A DNA stretch of 64,000 bases from Acidithiobacillus ferridurans (GTDB lineage: Bacteria > Pseudomonadota > Gammaproteobacteria > Acidithiobacillales > Acidithiobacillaceae). Within the stretch, counting starts at the first letter, position 1; every line of letters begins with the position of its first letter. Under the pieces are notes generated by a model. The model made no database searches, was not told the DNA's origin, and saw nothing but the letters and a program-made list of their open reading frames with translations. The position numbers and the translations under genes are program-made. Below, piece after piece: positions 48,299 through 58,700 of the stretch. Location: NCBI RefSeq assembly GCF_003966655.1, contig NZ_AP018795.1, forward strand, positions 682,001 to 746,000, in the 5' to 3' direction.

Positions 48299-48343
48299 AT
48301 CGTCCACCGGGTAGAACGCAGGATATCTCTCCTTTGAACGCTA

Positions 48344-49639
48344 TCAGAAACGGACCGGCCTGCAAAACGCGTGTTTGCCAGCAAAGCTGGCGGCCGTGCC
48401 CAGTTCTTCTTCAATGCGCAGTAACTGGTTGTATTTGGCAACTCGCTCACCGCGTGCCGGTGCTCCGGATTTCAGATGGCCGGTGTCCAGAGCTACTGTC
48501 AGATCCGCAATGAAATCATCAGTGGTTTCACCGGAGCGATGAGATACGAAAGCTCCCCAGCCATGAAACTGAGCCAGCCGGGTGGCGGCAATGGTTTCGG
48601 TGACAGTCCCAATCTGGTTGAGTTTGATCAGCGTCGAGTTGGCAATGTTGTCTTCTATGGCCCGGGCAATGATTTTCGGGTTGGTGCAGAAGATGTCGTC
48701 GCCGACCAACTCAATGATGCCACCGAGTTTCTCATTGAGCAGTTTCCAGCTTTCCCAGTCATCTTCCGCAAGACCATCCTCTAGCAATACGACGGGGTAG
48801 TTATGCACGATCTCGGCGTAATATCCGACCATTTCCGCACTGCTGAGCGCTCGTTTTTCGGTGCGCAAATGGTATTTTCCATCCTTAAAGAATTCCGAAG
48901 AGGCTGGATCGATGGCGATGCCGCAATCTCTTCCCGGTTCAAGTCCGGCGCGACGGATCGCCTCTACCAGCAGGTCATAGGATTGATGATTGGATTGCAC
49001 GGCGGGCGCAAAGCCGCCTTCGTCACCGACGCCAACGGACAGATGTTTTTCCAGAAGCAATCCCTGCAGGGTATGGTAGATTTCCGCACCCCAACGCAAA
49101 GCTTCGCGGAAACTGTCAGCGCCATAGGGGACCAGCATGCATTCCTGAAAATCAGCTCCCTGCCAGTGGGCATGGACGCCGCCATTAAGCACATTGAAAC
49201 AGGGGACCGGTAAGCGGGTGGCACCCGGGCCGCCCAGGTAGACATACAGGGATAAATCACAAAAATCAGCCGCGGCGCGGGCGCAGGCCATGGAAACGCC
49301 CAAGAGGGCATTGGCCCCCAGTTTGCCTTTATTGTCCGTTCCGTCCAGGCCGATCATGGTGTCGTCGATGGCTTTCTGCTCGCGAACATCCAGCCCCTGG
49401 AGGTCTGGAGCAATGATTTCTTCAATATTCTTCAGTACCTGTTGCACACCCTTGCCGCCGAAACGGTGACTGTCACGGTCACGCAATTCGACGGCTTCCC
49501 TGCTACCCGTCGAGGCTCCAGAGGGAACTGCCGCCCGGGCGTGCCGACCATTGCTGAGATACACTTCTACCTCAACCGTAGGATTACCGCGTGAATCCAG
49601 AATTTCCCGGGCGATAATGTCTTCAATCAAGCTATCCAT
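48344..49639 (-). CDS. eno: Enolase
   Basis: Glycolytic/gluconeogenic 2-phosphoglycerate dehydratase; 431 residues as usual. Motifs: IIAREILDSRGNPTVEVEVY, SGASTGSREAVELRD, the Mg-binding VVLLEDGLAEDDW (D/E ligands), SATLIKLNQIGTVTETI-like sequence and FVSHRSGETTDDFIADL. AAGGAGG lies five bases before the ATG. Not next to pyrG here; the neighbours are accessory. Confidence 0.97.
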   Translation of the reverse strand: MDSLIEDIIAREILDSRGNPTVEVEVYLSNGRHARAAVPSGASTGSREAVELRDRDSHRFGGKGVQQVLKNIEEIIAPDLQGLDVREQKAIDDTMIGLDGTDNKGKLGANALLGVSMACARAAADFCDLSLYVYLGGPGATRLPVPCFNVLNGGVHAHWQGADFQECMLVPYGADSFREALRWGAEIYHTLQGLLLEKHLSVGVGDEGGFAPAVQSNHQSYDLLVEAIRRAGLEPGRDCGIAIDPASSEFFKDGKYHLRTEKRALSSAEMVGYYAEIVHNYPVVLLEDGLAEDDWESWKLLNEKLGGIIELVGDDIFCTNPKIIARAIEDNIANSTLIKLNQIGTVTETIAATRLAQFHGWGAFVSHRSGETTDDFIADLTVALDTGHLKSGAPARGERVAKYNQLLRIEEELGTAASFAGKHAFCRPVRF

Positions 49640-49797
49640 AAAACCTCCTTGTCATGGGTGCACAGAATCTTCCAAGGGAATACATATGAATCATGACGCT
49701 CATGGTAGCCGCTGACATCCTGCCAGCGCAGGCGGTAAGGCGTGTGTAAAGGAAGTGTAGCCGATCGCAGACCCTCTGCCCATTTTAGCCAGAACGT

Positions 49798-50010
49798 TTG
49801 CATCTGGGCCGGGCCTACCTAGCCTGCCTGAACTGGGACACCAAGCGGGTGTGCGTGGCCCTGGTAGAACGCTGGGAGCCGGACAACTTGCGCGACTACA
49901 TCGATGGCACGCCGCTGCTGTCACTGGATCAGTGCATTGGCAACGTGATTGCGAGGGTGGCAGAACAGGCGATTGCAGCGCCGGCTCTGCCGGTCAAGGC
50001 CACTCACTAA
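49798..50010 (+). pseudogene. Unidentified gene fragment
   Basis: 70-codon frame (alternative start) with natural-looking sequence: AYLACLNWDTKRVCVALVER, WEPDNLRDYIDGTPLLSLDQ. No family recognised and no ribosome site; probably the 3' end of a deleted gene, because a good terminator follows at 50077. Confidence 0.35.
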
Positions 50011-50076
50011 ACCGGCGAGAGTCAAGACCCTTTCACGATACCACGCGCCGCCGGAACCGCCCAGCAGCACCCCTCC

Positions 50077-50100
50077 AGGCCGGCAACGTCCGGCCTTTTT
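50077..50100 (+). terminator. Intrinsic terminator
   Basis: Perfect 7-bp stem AGGCCGG/CCGGCCT with a 6-base loop and TTTT following; 67 bases after the unidentified fragment. Confidence 0.75.
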
Positions 50101-50183
50101 CACGCCTGCTTCGGACGCGTGCACACGTCCCTTCGCTTGACCGCATGTAATCGCTCGATTACACTACGCTCGTGACCTAGGCG

Positions 50184-50461
50184 GTGAAACTACTCAGTGA
50201 GTTCTCCGACTGGCTTAAGGGCCTGAGGATGGGCTGACCCGGCAGCGCATCAACAATCGGCTGCGCAAGGCCCAGCTGGGCGACGTGGAGCCGGTAGGTG
50301 AAGGCGTGTTCGAGATGCGCGAACACTTTGGGCCGGGCTAGCGTATGTACTGCGTCCAGCGGGGCGAGACGCTGATCGTGATACTTGCCGGCGGTGACAA
50401 GTCCACCCAGCAAGCCGACATCCGCCGAGCGATTGCGCTGGCGAAGCTTTTGGAGGATTGA
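50184..50461 (+). pseudogene. RelE/HigB-type killer toxin, inactivated
   Basis: Reconstructed product: FSDWLKGL, then after one frame change RQRINNRLRKAQLGDVEPVG, EGVFEMREHFGPG, stop, RMYCVQRGETLIVILAGGDK, STQQADIRRAIALAKLLED. This is the addiction-module killer protein of the HigB/RelE superfamily (about 95 residues). A base is missing near 50227 and a TAG at 50339 replaces the tyrosine of GPGYR. The partner antitoxin starts one base after the stop. Confidence 0.85.
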
Positions 50462-50462
50462 C

Positions 50463-50774
50463 ATGACCAAGAGAATCAAGGTTTCTGAACTTGCCGAGTT
50501 CGATGCGTCGGAGTACCTGAACTGCGACGAGGATGTGGCCGCATACCTGACGGCCGTTCTTGAAGAGAATGACCCCGCGTTGCTGGCCGCGGCCCTTGGC
50601 GACATTGCCCGCGCACGCGGTATGTCGCAGGTTGCGAAGGATTCCGGCATTGCACGCGAAGCCCTGTACAAAGCCCTTCGGCCCGGCAGTGAGCCGCGCT
50701 TCGAGACGATCAGCCGCGTTTGCGCAGCCCTGGGCGTGCGCCTGGTCGTGCAACCGATGCACCCGGCGCACTGA
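50463..50774 (+). CDS. Addiction-module antidote protein (HigA/XRE-like)
   Basis: 103 residues, intact. N-terminal DASEYLNCDEDVAAYLTAVL, LGDIARARGMSQVAKDSGIA (helix-turn-helix), and ISRVCAALGVRLVVQPMH match the antidote family that pairs with the killer protein encoded just upstream. GGAG precedes the ATG by about eight bases. With the toxin disrupted, it is an orphan antitoxin that may still repress its own promoter or neutralise a related toxin elsewhere. Confidence 0.85.
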   Translation: MTKRIKVSELAEFDASEYLNCDEDVAAYLTAVLEENDPALLAAALGDIARARGMSQVAKDSGIAREALYKALRPGSEPRFETISRVCAALGVRLVVQPMHPAH

Positions 50775-50908
50775 CGCCGCTCTGCTGCGGTCAAGTCATC
50801 GGGTCGGCGTACTCCGACCTTGTTCACTTGTTTGCAAAACAGTCCGGTTATACCGACCCTCCGCAAACAGAACATCGATTTAAGAAGATAATAGATGAAG
50901 CGGGGAAG

Positions 50909-51106
50909 ATGGAGTTTCTTGTGAACGCAGGCAAAATGATAAATACGGGACTGAAGGCGGCCCCGGAAATCAGGCGAGGCAGCATCTTCGCGCGAATGTC
51001 TCGATACGAGCTGGTCGAATATTGCCGCTCGCTATACATCCAAGGCGGAATCGAAGCTCTTTCTTATGCGTCCCGGGGTGGCAAAATTGCCGATGGCATT
51101 CTCTGA
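50909..51106 (+). CDS. Hypothetical protein, possibly a fragment
   Basis: 65 residues from ATG (GGGGA four bases upstream): EFLVNAGKMINTGLKAAPEI, FARMSRYELVEYCRSLYIQG. The frame is open upstream with KKIIDEAGK. Natural composition, no family. May be a remnant carried with the toxin-antitoxin genes. Confidence 0.4.
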   Translation: MEFLVNAGKMINTGLKAAPEIRRGSIFARMSRYELVEYCRSLYIQGGIEALSYASRGGKIADGIL

Positions 51107-51434
51107 GCCCAGACTCTGCTCTTTTGCGTAGCTAACGCCATTCCCCACGCTGACATCGTGGCCCTGCGACCGCGCTCCATCGGCGTGACCAGATTTGCTG
51201 ACCGCTTTGTGCTGAATTTTCTTGAGGCACCTGCCCAGTCCGTCACCGATACCATGCTGGCGCTGGTCGACGCCGTCGCCTAGGAAATCTGTGGGGGCGA
51301 CCAAGGTCCTTACCAGTCACCCCCTTGCCTTGAACAAAAAACTCCCGCGCACAAATTAACAATTCTCAATGCGGCATTCCCTTTGTTGGTCTATAAAGGA
51401 TAATCATTAGTATTCATCAGATAGGAGATATCCC
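51107..51434. other. Region with an unassigned plus-strand relic
   Basis: Between 51115 and 51283 the plus strand reads HADIVALRPRSIGVTRFADR and FVLNFLEAPAQSVTDTMLAL before a TAG, with no start codon. It faintly resembles the end of a LysR-type effector domain. The rest is promoter DNA of the DUF2202 gene. Confidence 0.3.
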
Positions 51435-52304
51435 ATGGACAACAGGGAATTGAGCACTCAAGGCCGGACCTGCCCCACCTGCGGAGTGGATCTGCCCGGA
51501 TTGAACAGCAGCGTCGACAACAACCTGCCCAACAACCAGAATATCCGCGGTGGCCAAGGTAACCGCGGGCGCGGGGCAGGTGGTGGCCGTGGCATGGGTG
51601 GCGGTGGCATGGGTGGCGGCGGGAGATTTGGCATGGCTGGAGGTGGTAGGGGCTTGGGCGGTGGTGCTTGGCAGAGTGCGGTTCCCGCTCAGGTTGGCAG
51701 CGACTTCGTCTATCTCGACCGCACCGCGCACCGCGAGGAGCACCTCGCACAGATCCGCTCCACCGTTGCAGCGTATCGCCCGGGCGAGTTGAGCGTTGAA
51801 GAGCGCGACGATTTGTTGCTGATGCGCGAGGAAGAAAAAATTGCCCGCGATGTCTATCTACGCCTTTATGACCGCTGGGGAATTCGTCCTTTCGACAATA
51901 TCAGCGGAGCTGAGCAAGCGCACATGGACGCCATCCTGGCCTTGCTGAAACATTACGGCCTCTCGGATCCGGCGCAGGGACTGGAACTGGGTCGGTTCCA
52001 CCGTGCCGAGCTGCAGGATTTGTACGATCGCCTCGTACAGCAAGGGCTGCAGAGTCGGGAAAATGCGATCCGTGTCGGCCTGCTGATCGAGGAATTGGAC
52101 ATCGCTGATCTTCAGAATGCGGCGCATCGCGCCGTCAAACCGGAGATCCTCGCGGTCTATGCCGAACTCGAACGCGGGTCACGCAACCATTTGCGTGCAT
52201 TTTATCGCTGGAAGCAGGGCCTCGGAATCGACTACCAACCGACGCATCTTCTCTCCGACGACTTTGAGCGCATCGCCCACTCGGCGCAAGAAGACTGTCA
52301 GTAA
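51435..52304 (+). CDS. DUF2202 ferritin-like protein with CxxC knuckle and Gly-rich linker
   Basis: 289 residues in three parts: an N-terminal metal-knuckle-like CPTCGVDLPG (residues about 13-22), a glycine/methionine-rich linker (about 40-78, GGGGMGGGGRF), and a C-terminal DUF2202 domain, a four-helix bundle with LLLMREEEKIARDVYLRLYD, AEQAHMDAILALLKHYGL and FRRAELQDLY-like carboxylate/histidine ligands. DUF2202 proteins are predicted diiron proteins; function unknown. AGGAG is seven bases before the ATG. No signal peptide is seen. Confidence 0.8.
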   Translation: MDNRELSTQGRTCPTCGVDLPGLNSSVDNNLPNNQNIRGGQGNRGRGAGGGRGMGGGGMGGGGRFGMAGGGRGLGGGAWQSAVPAQVGSDFVYLDRTAHREEHLAQIRSTVAAYRPGELSVEERDDLLLMREEEKIARDVYLRLYDRWGIRPFDNISGAEQAHMDAILALLKHYGLSDPAQGLELGRFHRAELQDLYDRLVQQGLQSRENAIRVGLLIEELDIADLQNAAHRAVKPEILAVYAELERGSRNHLRAFYRWKQGLGIDYQPTHLLSDDFERIAHSAQEDCQ

Positions 52305-52559
52305 TCTGCACGAAGGCATTTTATGCCGTGCCAATGCTCGAAATACCTCCCCGAGTTCCGGCCGCAATCTGACCGCTTTCCTCGTCGGGAGGTATTGACA
52401 GTACCCGCCCAACTCATTGCGCCAGCCCTTCCCATGGCCTCTCCGGATCGTCCGGGGATGCCATGCTTCCCTAATGGATGCTGGCAAGATCTGGAACGCC
52501 GTTTGCATTACGAAGCCCTCTGGATCAGGGCATTCTGGTGGAACTGTCGGGCTGTGGGA

Positions 52560-52690
52560 TGGCACTAACGCCATAGAATCGCTGAATAATTCGATGAGGA
52601 GGGTGCTGAAGAACTGCGGCGCGTCCCCGAACGATAAGTCGATCACGAAGCTCATGTGGTTCTTGCACGCTAAAGCTGATGATGACAACT
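52560..52690 (+). pseudogene. IS256-family transposase relic (C-terminal)
   Basis: Short stretch reading TNAIESLNNSMRRVLKNCGA then SPNDKSITKLMWFLHAKADD: the catalytic-glutamate region (TNAIESLN) of IS256/Mutator-type transposases. The rest of the element is missing or unrecognisable; an extra 250 bases upstream (52305-52560) hold only broken frames. Confidence 0.65.
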
Positions 52691-52705
52691 TTCCCGAACA
52701 GTTAT

Positions 52706-55700
52706 TTAGTCGAGGTAGACATCGACATCGTGCTCGCGGCGGTCATCCATGAGCGGAATCCTGTCTTGCGGCAATTCAGCACCATCCAGGGTAATGCGCA
52801 CTACCCGCGTTGATGCGGTGCTATCACCATGAACGGTGATATGGTACAGCGTATCGCGGTAGCGGTAGTGGACCTTATAGAATTTCCAGTCCGCCGGGAC
52901 GCGGGGCGTGATGCGCAGGTGATCAACCTCAAGCGATAGGCCCAGCAAGGTTTCGATCGTTAATCTATACATCCAGCCCGCTGCGCCGGTGTACCAGGTC
53001 CACCCACCGCGCCCGACGTGTGGTGCGGCGCCATAAATATCGGCGCACATAACGTAGGGTTCTACCTTATAGCGGGCGATAGATTCTGCGCTACTTCCAT
53101 GACGGACTGGATTGAGCATGTTAAACAACTCCCAGGCCCGTACTTTGTCTCCCATTTGGGCAAAAGCCATGGCGGTCCAAATGGCAGCGTGGGTATATTG
53201 TCCGCCGTTTTCGCGCACACCAGGTACATAGCCCTTGATGTAACCGGGTTCGAGTGCTGACCGGTCAAAGGGTGGATTGAGTAACTGGATAAGCTGCGCA
53301 TCGCGACGGACCAGATATTTGTCCACCGCTGCCATGGCCTGTCGCGCCCGCAAGGGATCGCCTGCGCTAGAGAGGATGGACCAACTCTGGCTGATGGAAT
53401 CAATTTGGCATTCGTCATTCGTAGCAGAACCAAGGGGCGTACCATCATCAAAATAAGCCCGCCGATACCAGGCACCGTCCCAGGCATTTTTTTCTATGTT
53501 CTCCTGTAACACGACAGCCTGTTGCACACAAAGATCAACAATGGTGCTGTCACCCCGGATGCGCGCGAGACCAGCAAACTGCTGTAGATTCTGAATCAGG
53601 AACCAAGCCAGCCAGACGCTCTCACCCCGACCCTCGTGACCGACCAGATTCATCCCGTCATTCCAGTCGCCACTGCCCATCAGAGGTAAGCCATGGACAC
53701 CCAATCGCAAACCGTTTTTGAGCGCCCGAACGCAATGATCATAGAGGCTGGCGGATTCAGCAGAGCGCTGGGGTTGATCGTAGTAGGACTCTTCCTCGGA
53801 ATTCAGTTCGCGGCCTTCGAGAAAATGAATGGGTTCGTCAAGAATGCCAGTATCGCCGGTAGCCATCACAAAGCGACAGGTGGCATAGGGTAACCAGAGA
53901 TAGTCATCGGAAATATGGGTGCGCACCCCTTGGCCGTGGGGCGGGTGCCACCAGTGCTGGACATCCCCTTGACAGAATTGGCGCTCTGCACAACGGATCA
54001 GTTGTTCTCGGGCCAGCCCGGGGGTCGTGTGGATCAGCGCCATGCTATCTTGTAGTTGATCACGAAAACCGTAGGCCCCGCCCGACTGGTAGTAGCCGCT
54101 GCGGCCCCAGAGTCTGCTGGAGATGGTTTGGTAGACCAGCCAGCCGTTCGCTAATACGTTCAGTGCAGGATCCGGGGTTTCCACATATATCGTACCTAAG
54201 GTCCGGCTCCAGTATTCCCGTACCCCGGCCAAAGCTTGCCGCGCATACTCTCTATTGGCGAAGCGGTCTGTATATTGCTGCGCTTCGTCGGTGCTGGCTG
54301 CGGTACCAAAAACAAACACGATTTCGCGCTCCGCGCCTTCAGCCAGATGAATCGGCGTTTGTATGGCGGCGCAGGGATCAAAGCCCGCCCCTGTTTTATC
54401 GGACAGACGGCTGCGGTACAGTGCCGCAGCTTTGGCAAGCGTACCGTTACGGCCGATAAACTCGCTGCGATTGCCGGTGATCGTACGCTCCCGTTCACTG
54501 GTCTGAACGAAAACGACCCGATGTCCGCACTCGCGCCCATAGTCATTGTGGGCATACAGCGCACCGTTGTGCGGATCACTTTCGGTGACGATATGCATCA
54601 TATTGGCATGACGCCACTCGCCGAGTACCAGTTCCCAGTATGCCGTCAGCGAAAGCCTTCGCGGGCGCTTGGAATGGTTGTGCAGTTTGACCACTACGAA
54701 TTTCACTGGCGCGTCCATCGCGACGTAAGTGGTCATTTCTGAAGAGATCCCCGACTCATAATGTTCAAAAATAGTGTATCCAAATCCGTGGCGGCACACA
54801 TATCCGGACTGACCGCGGGCGGGCAATGGAGAGGGTGACCAAAATGCTCCTGTGTCTTCGTCGCGGATATACAGAGCCTCGCCACTACTGTCACTGAGCG
54901 GATCGTTGTGCCATGTGGTCAGACGGAATTCATGGGCGTTTTCGACCCAGGTATAGGCACCGCCGCTCTCGCTGATGACAGTGCCGATGTGCGGACTGGC
55001 AATCACATTGGCCCAAGGAGCGGGTGTAATTTGGCCCGGCTCCAAACTGATGACGTATTCACGTCCATCGGCTGTGAATCCACCCAGCCCGTTGAAAAAA
55101 ATGCGTTCCCGCGGCAGCAGCGGTTGTATGATTTCGACGGCTGGGGGTGACTGCGGATTCAGCGGAGCAGGAAAGCGATCCCCTGATACCCGCCGTTCCA
55201 CCTGCTCTAGTAGGGAGTCGGCGCTGTCGGTGAGGATAATACGCGCGACGGTCTGGAACAGCACGCGATCCTCTTCAGAAAGTTCTTCGGCGCGGCGTAA
55301 GAAGACGCCACCGGGTTTGTCGACGATTTGTGCTTCCGGACCTGCGTGAATCAAGCCCATTATCTGATCTTGCAGCGTGGCCCGGTAGCTGGTGAAATCT
55401 TCGTTGACGATCACCAGATCGGTCGCTAGTCCTTTCAGTCGCCAATATGCATGGGCCTGCAGTATTTGTTTTACCAGATTGATACGGTTTAATTGACGGA
55501 CGCGCAGCAGCACAATCGGTAAATCGCCTGATATCCCAAAGCGCCACAGGCCGGATTGCCCTAACTGATTACGGGCAATTACACTGGGCGCGGCCCGCCG
55601 CAGGGCACTGGCGTACACCACGGAATTGGCCAGGCGTCCAAACACCTGGGCATCGGCTTCGCTGGCGCTCAGATGGCGGAGCACTTCCTGGCCCTGGAAC

Positions 55701-58700
55701 CAGGCCATTTCAAAAGCACGTTCCACCAGGTGACGGTCACCATACTTCTCCAGCAGGGCAATAGCGGCCTCACGCGTGTCGGCCATTCCGGAAATGATCT
55801 GTACCGTCGCGGACTCGTCTACGCCAAGCGTCAGTGTACGACGGATGGCCACAATGGGGTCTAATACAGGCCCCTCGCTATTTGATAATGTAGCCTGTTG
55901 TAGGCTGTCGAAGACGCGCGGATGCTCGGCGGTACGACCACGGCCTATGAACTGTGCGCGATCAGTTTCGTAAGATGCTGCACTGGCGGCAACACCGGGC
56001 GCAGCAAATAGATGAAACATCCAAGGCACTTGCTCGTCCGGTGAGCGACGACGTCGGGTACAGAGAATCGCATTGTGCTTTGACAGAATTTCGGTCTGAA
56101 CGAATAAATTGCTGAATGCACGGTGAGCAAGGTCGGCATTTAACGGAGCGAGGACAATCTCAGTATAACTTGTTAACTCTATCTGACGAATGCGTGGGGA
56201 GATATTGGTGAGCGTCACACGGCGGATCTCCACGTTGTCTTCCGGCGCAACGCTGACCTCCATATAGCTCTCTATCATTTGATCACGGCGACGGTATTCC
56301 GCCCGTGCTTGGACGAAAATCGCCTCATAGTGATCGGCTTTGCTTCGGGTGGGTTGATGGGTCGTCGACCAAAAGTGTCCGGACTGACGGTCACGCAGGT
56401 AAATGAAGGTCCCCCAGACATCTGCGGCGGTATCCTCGCGCCAGCGGTTCACGGCGAGACCGTCAAGATGGCTGTAACCGCTGCCAGCGTGGTTGATCAT
56501 GACGTGATAGCGGCCATTCGATAAAAGGTGGACTTCTGGCATGGACGTATCCGGATTGCTGTATACGCGCATTATTGTCGTAATTTCGACGCTGGACACG
56601 TTTGCGGCAGCGCTGACTTCAGCTGCATGGGGATGAAACGTAGCCTCCTGCCTGGGCAGACGCTCTTGCAACAATAACTGAGTGGCCTGAATGCCGGGAT
56701 CAGATAAAAACCGGCGCTGCATTGGCTGATTGAGAAGGACATGGGCAAAAGCCAGGAGACTCATCCCTTGATGATGCGCCATAAAGGTTCGGACAATGGC
56801 ATGACGCTCGCCCGGTGGCACCCGGGATGGCGTGTAATCGATGGCTTCGTAAAAGCCATAGGCGCCGAGAAACCCCTGCGCCGCAAGATTCTGCAAGTTG
56901 TGGCAGGCCTCCCACGGCATCACAGTTAGTGCCAGCGCGCTGGCATAAGGTGCAATCACCAAATCATCGCCGAGCCCGCGTTTGAAACCAAGACCGGGAA
57001 CCCCAAATGCCCGGTATTGATAGACTTGATGCATGTCCACGGCGTTGAAACAGGATTCCGATATTCCCCAAGGTACGGTGCGTTGGCGCCCATATTCTAT
57101 TTGGCGAGAGACGGCCGCTTTGCAGGTCTGGTAGAGCAGTGTGTTGGGGAAATCCGGCATGATCAATTGCGGCATGAGATACTCAAACATCGAGCCGCTC
57201 CATGAAATCAAGCACAGTTCGCCGCCGTAGCTCGTCAACAGGCGCCCCAACGAAAACCAATGTTTCTGAGGCGCTTGTCCTTGTGCAATAAGCAGAAAAC
57301 TGGCCAGGCGTGCTTCTGATGCCAGCAGGTCGTAGCAGGATGGATCACGGCGCCGTTCCCCGACATCATAGCCAATGGCCAGCAGGTCGCGCGCAGGGTC
57401 GTAAAGAAATTCAAAATCCATCGCCGCCAACGCGCGGCAGCGATCCACCAACTGATCAATGACCCTTAACCGTTCTGCGGCAGCTGCCCGGGCGGCAGCC
57501 GTCCCCGTGGCAATGCCATGGGCTAATTCAGCCAGTGTCAGAGTGTTGTTCACGTCCCGCGCATCAGGGACGAGGGTTTCCAGATCCAGCGCCAAAGCCT
57601 GACATTGTTGATAAAATGCCTTTGCCCAGTAAGCACAGTCGCTATCCGCCGGAACATCGGCGGGAAACCCGTTCACGAGATCGCCGCTGATCCTTTGAAT
57701 ATCGGCAAGCTGGTGATGGGCATCCACCAGGGATGGGGGGCATCCGTTGAGCGTCATGGCAGACAACACATCTTGCAGTGCAAGGACTTTGTTGGCCAGA
57801 TCTGTCGTGGGGATGTCGTGGATGCATGTTGCCAACAGATACAGCGTATCCTGCAGGCCCGCAAAGGCGTTGTCCGGCAACACCGGATGAGTTTTGAGCG
57901 CGTTCAACCCTGCTTGGAGGGTGAGCAGGCAGCCGCCGAGATTACCGCTATCCACCGCTGAGATATATTGCGGACTCAGTATTTGCAGGGTGCGCGTGTC
58001 ATACCAGTTATAGAAGTGACCGTGATAGCGTTCCAGTTGCTCCATGGTTGTCACGGTGTTTTCGGTCAATTGGAGGAACTCGCCGGCAGTAATATAACCA
58101 AAATCATAGGCAGCCAGACTGGCCAGCAGCGACATGCCCATGTTGGTCGGTGAGGTTCGCGAGGCAATGACCGTCGTTGGATACTCCTGAAAATTATCGG
58201 GGGGTAACCAGTGCTCCGCAGGGCCGACAAAGTCATCAAAAAAACGCCAGGTACGTCGTGCCGATAGCCGCAGAAAGCGTCGCTGTATATCATCCAGACC
58301 TGTGACACCGGTCCGCAACGGCCGGCTGATCCACCATGCGATAACCGGTGAAAACAGCCACAGCCCTAAAATGGGCATGCTGAACAGTAACACCGAGGGT
58401 GAACTGGTCCCCAGGCTGGAGGCGGTCACCAAGGCTATTCCGAGGAGGATGGCGAGCAGGGGTGCACTCCAGATCTCCCTGAAAAAATCTCCGGGGGTAT
58501 GACAGGCGTTACGGCTGCGGTACGAAGGCAGTTGCCAAAGCAACAATCCCCGACGGGTGAAAAGCATTCGTATGCCTGAGCGCAGAATGGCATCCAGGCT
58601 CATCACTGCGTCATAAGGCAGCAGTGCGACTGTCAGCAGTGCGGAGAATAGCGGGCGACTTGCCGAAGCCCTGGTCAAGGAGAGATGTGCTGCCCAGTCG

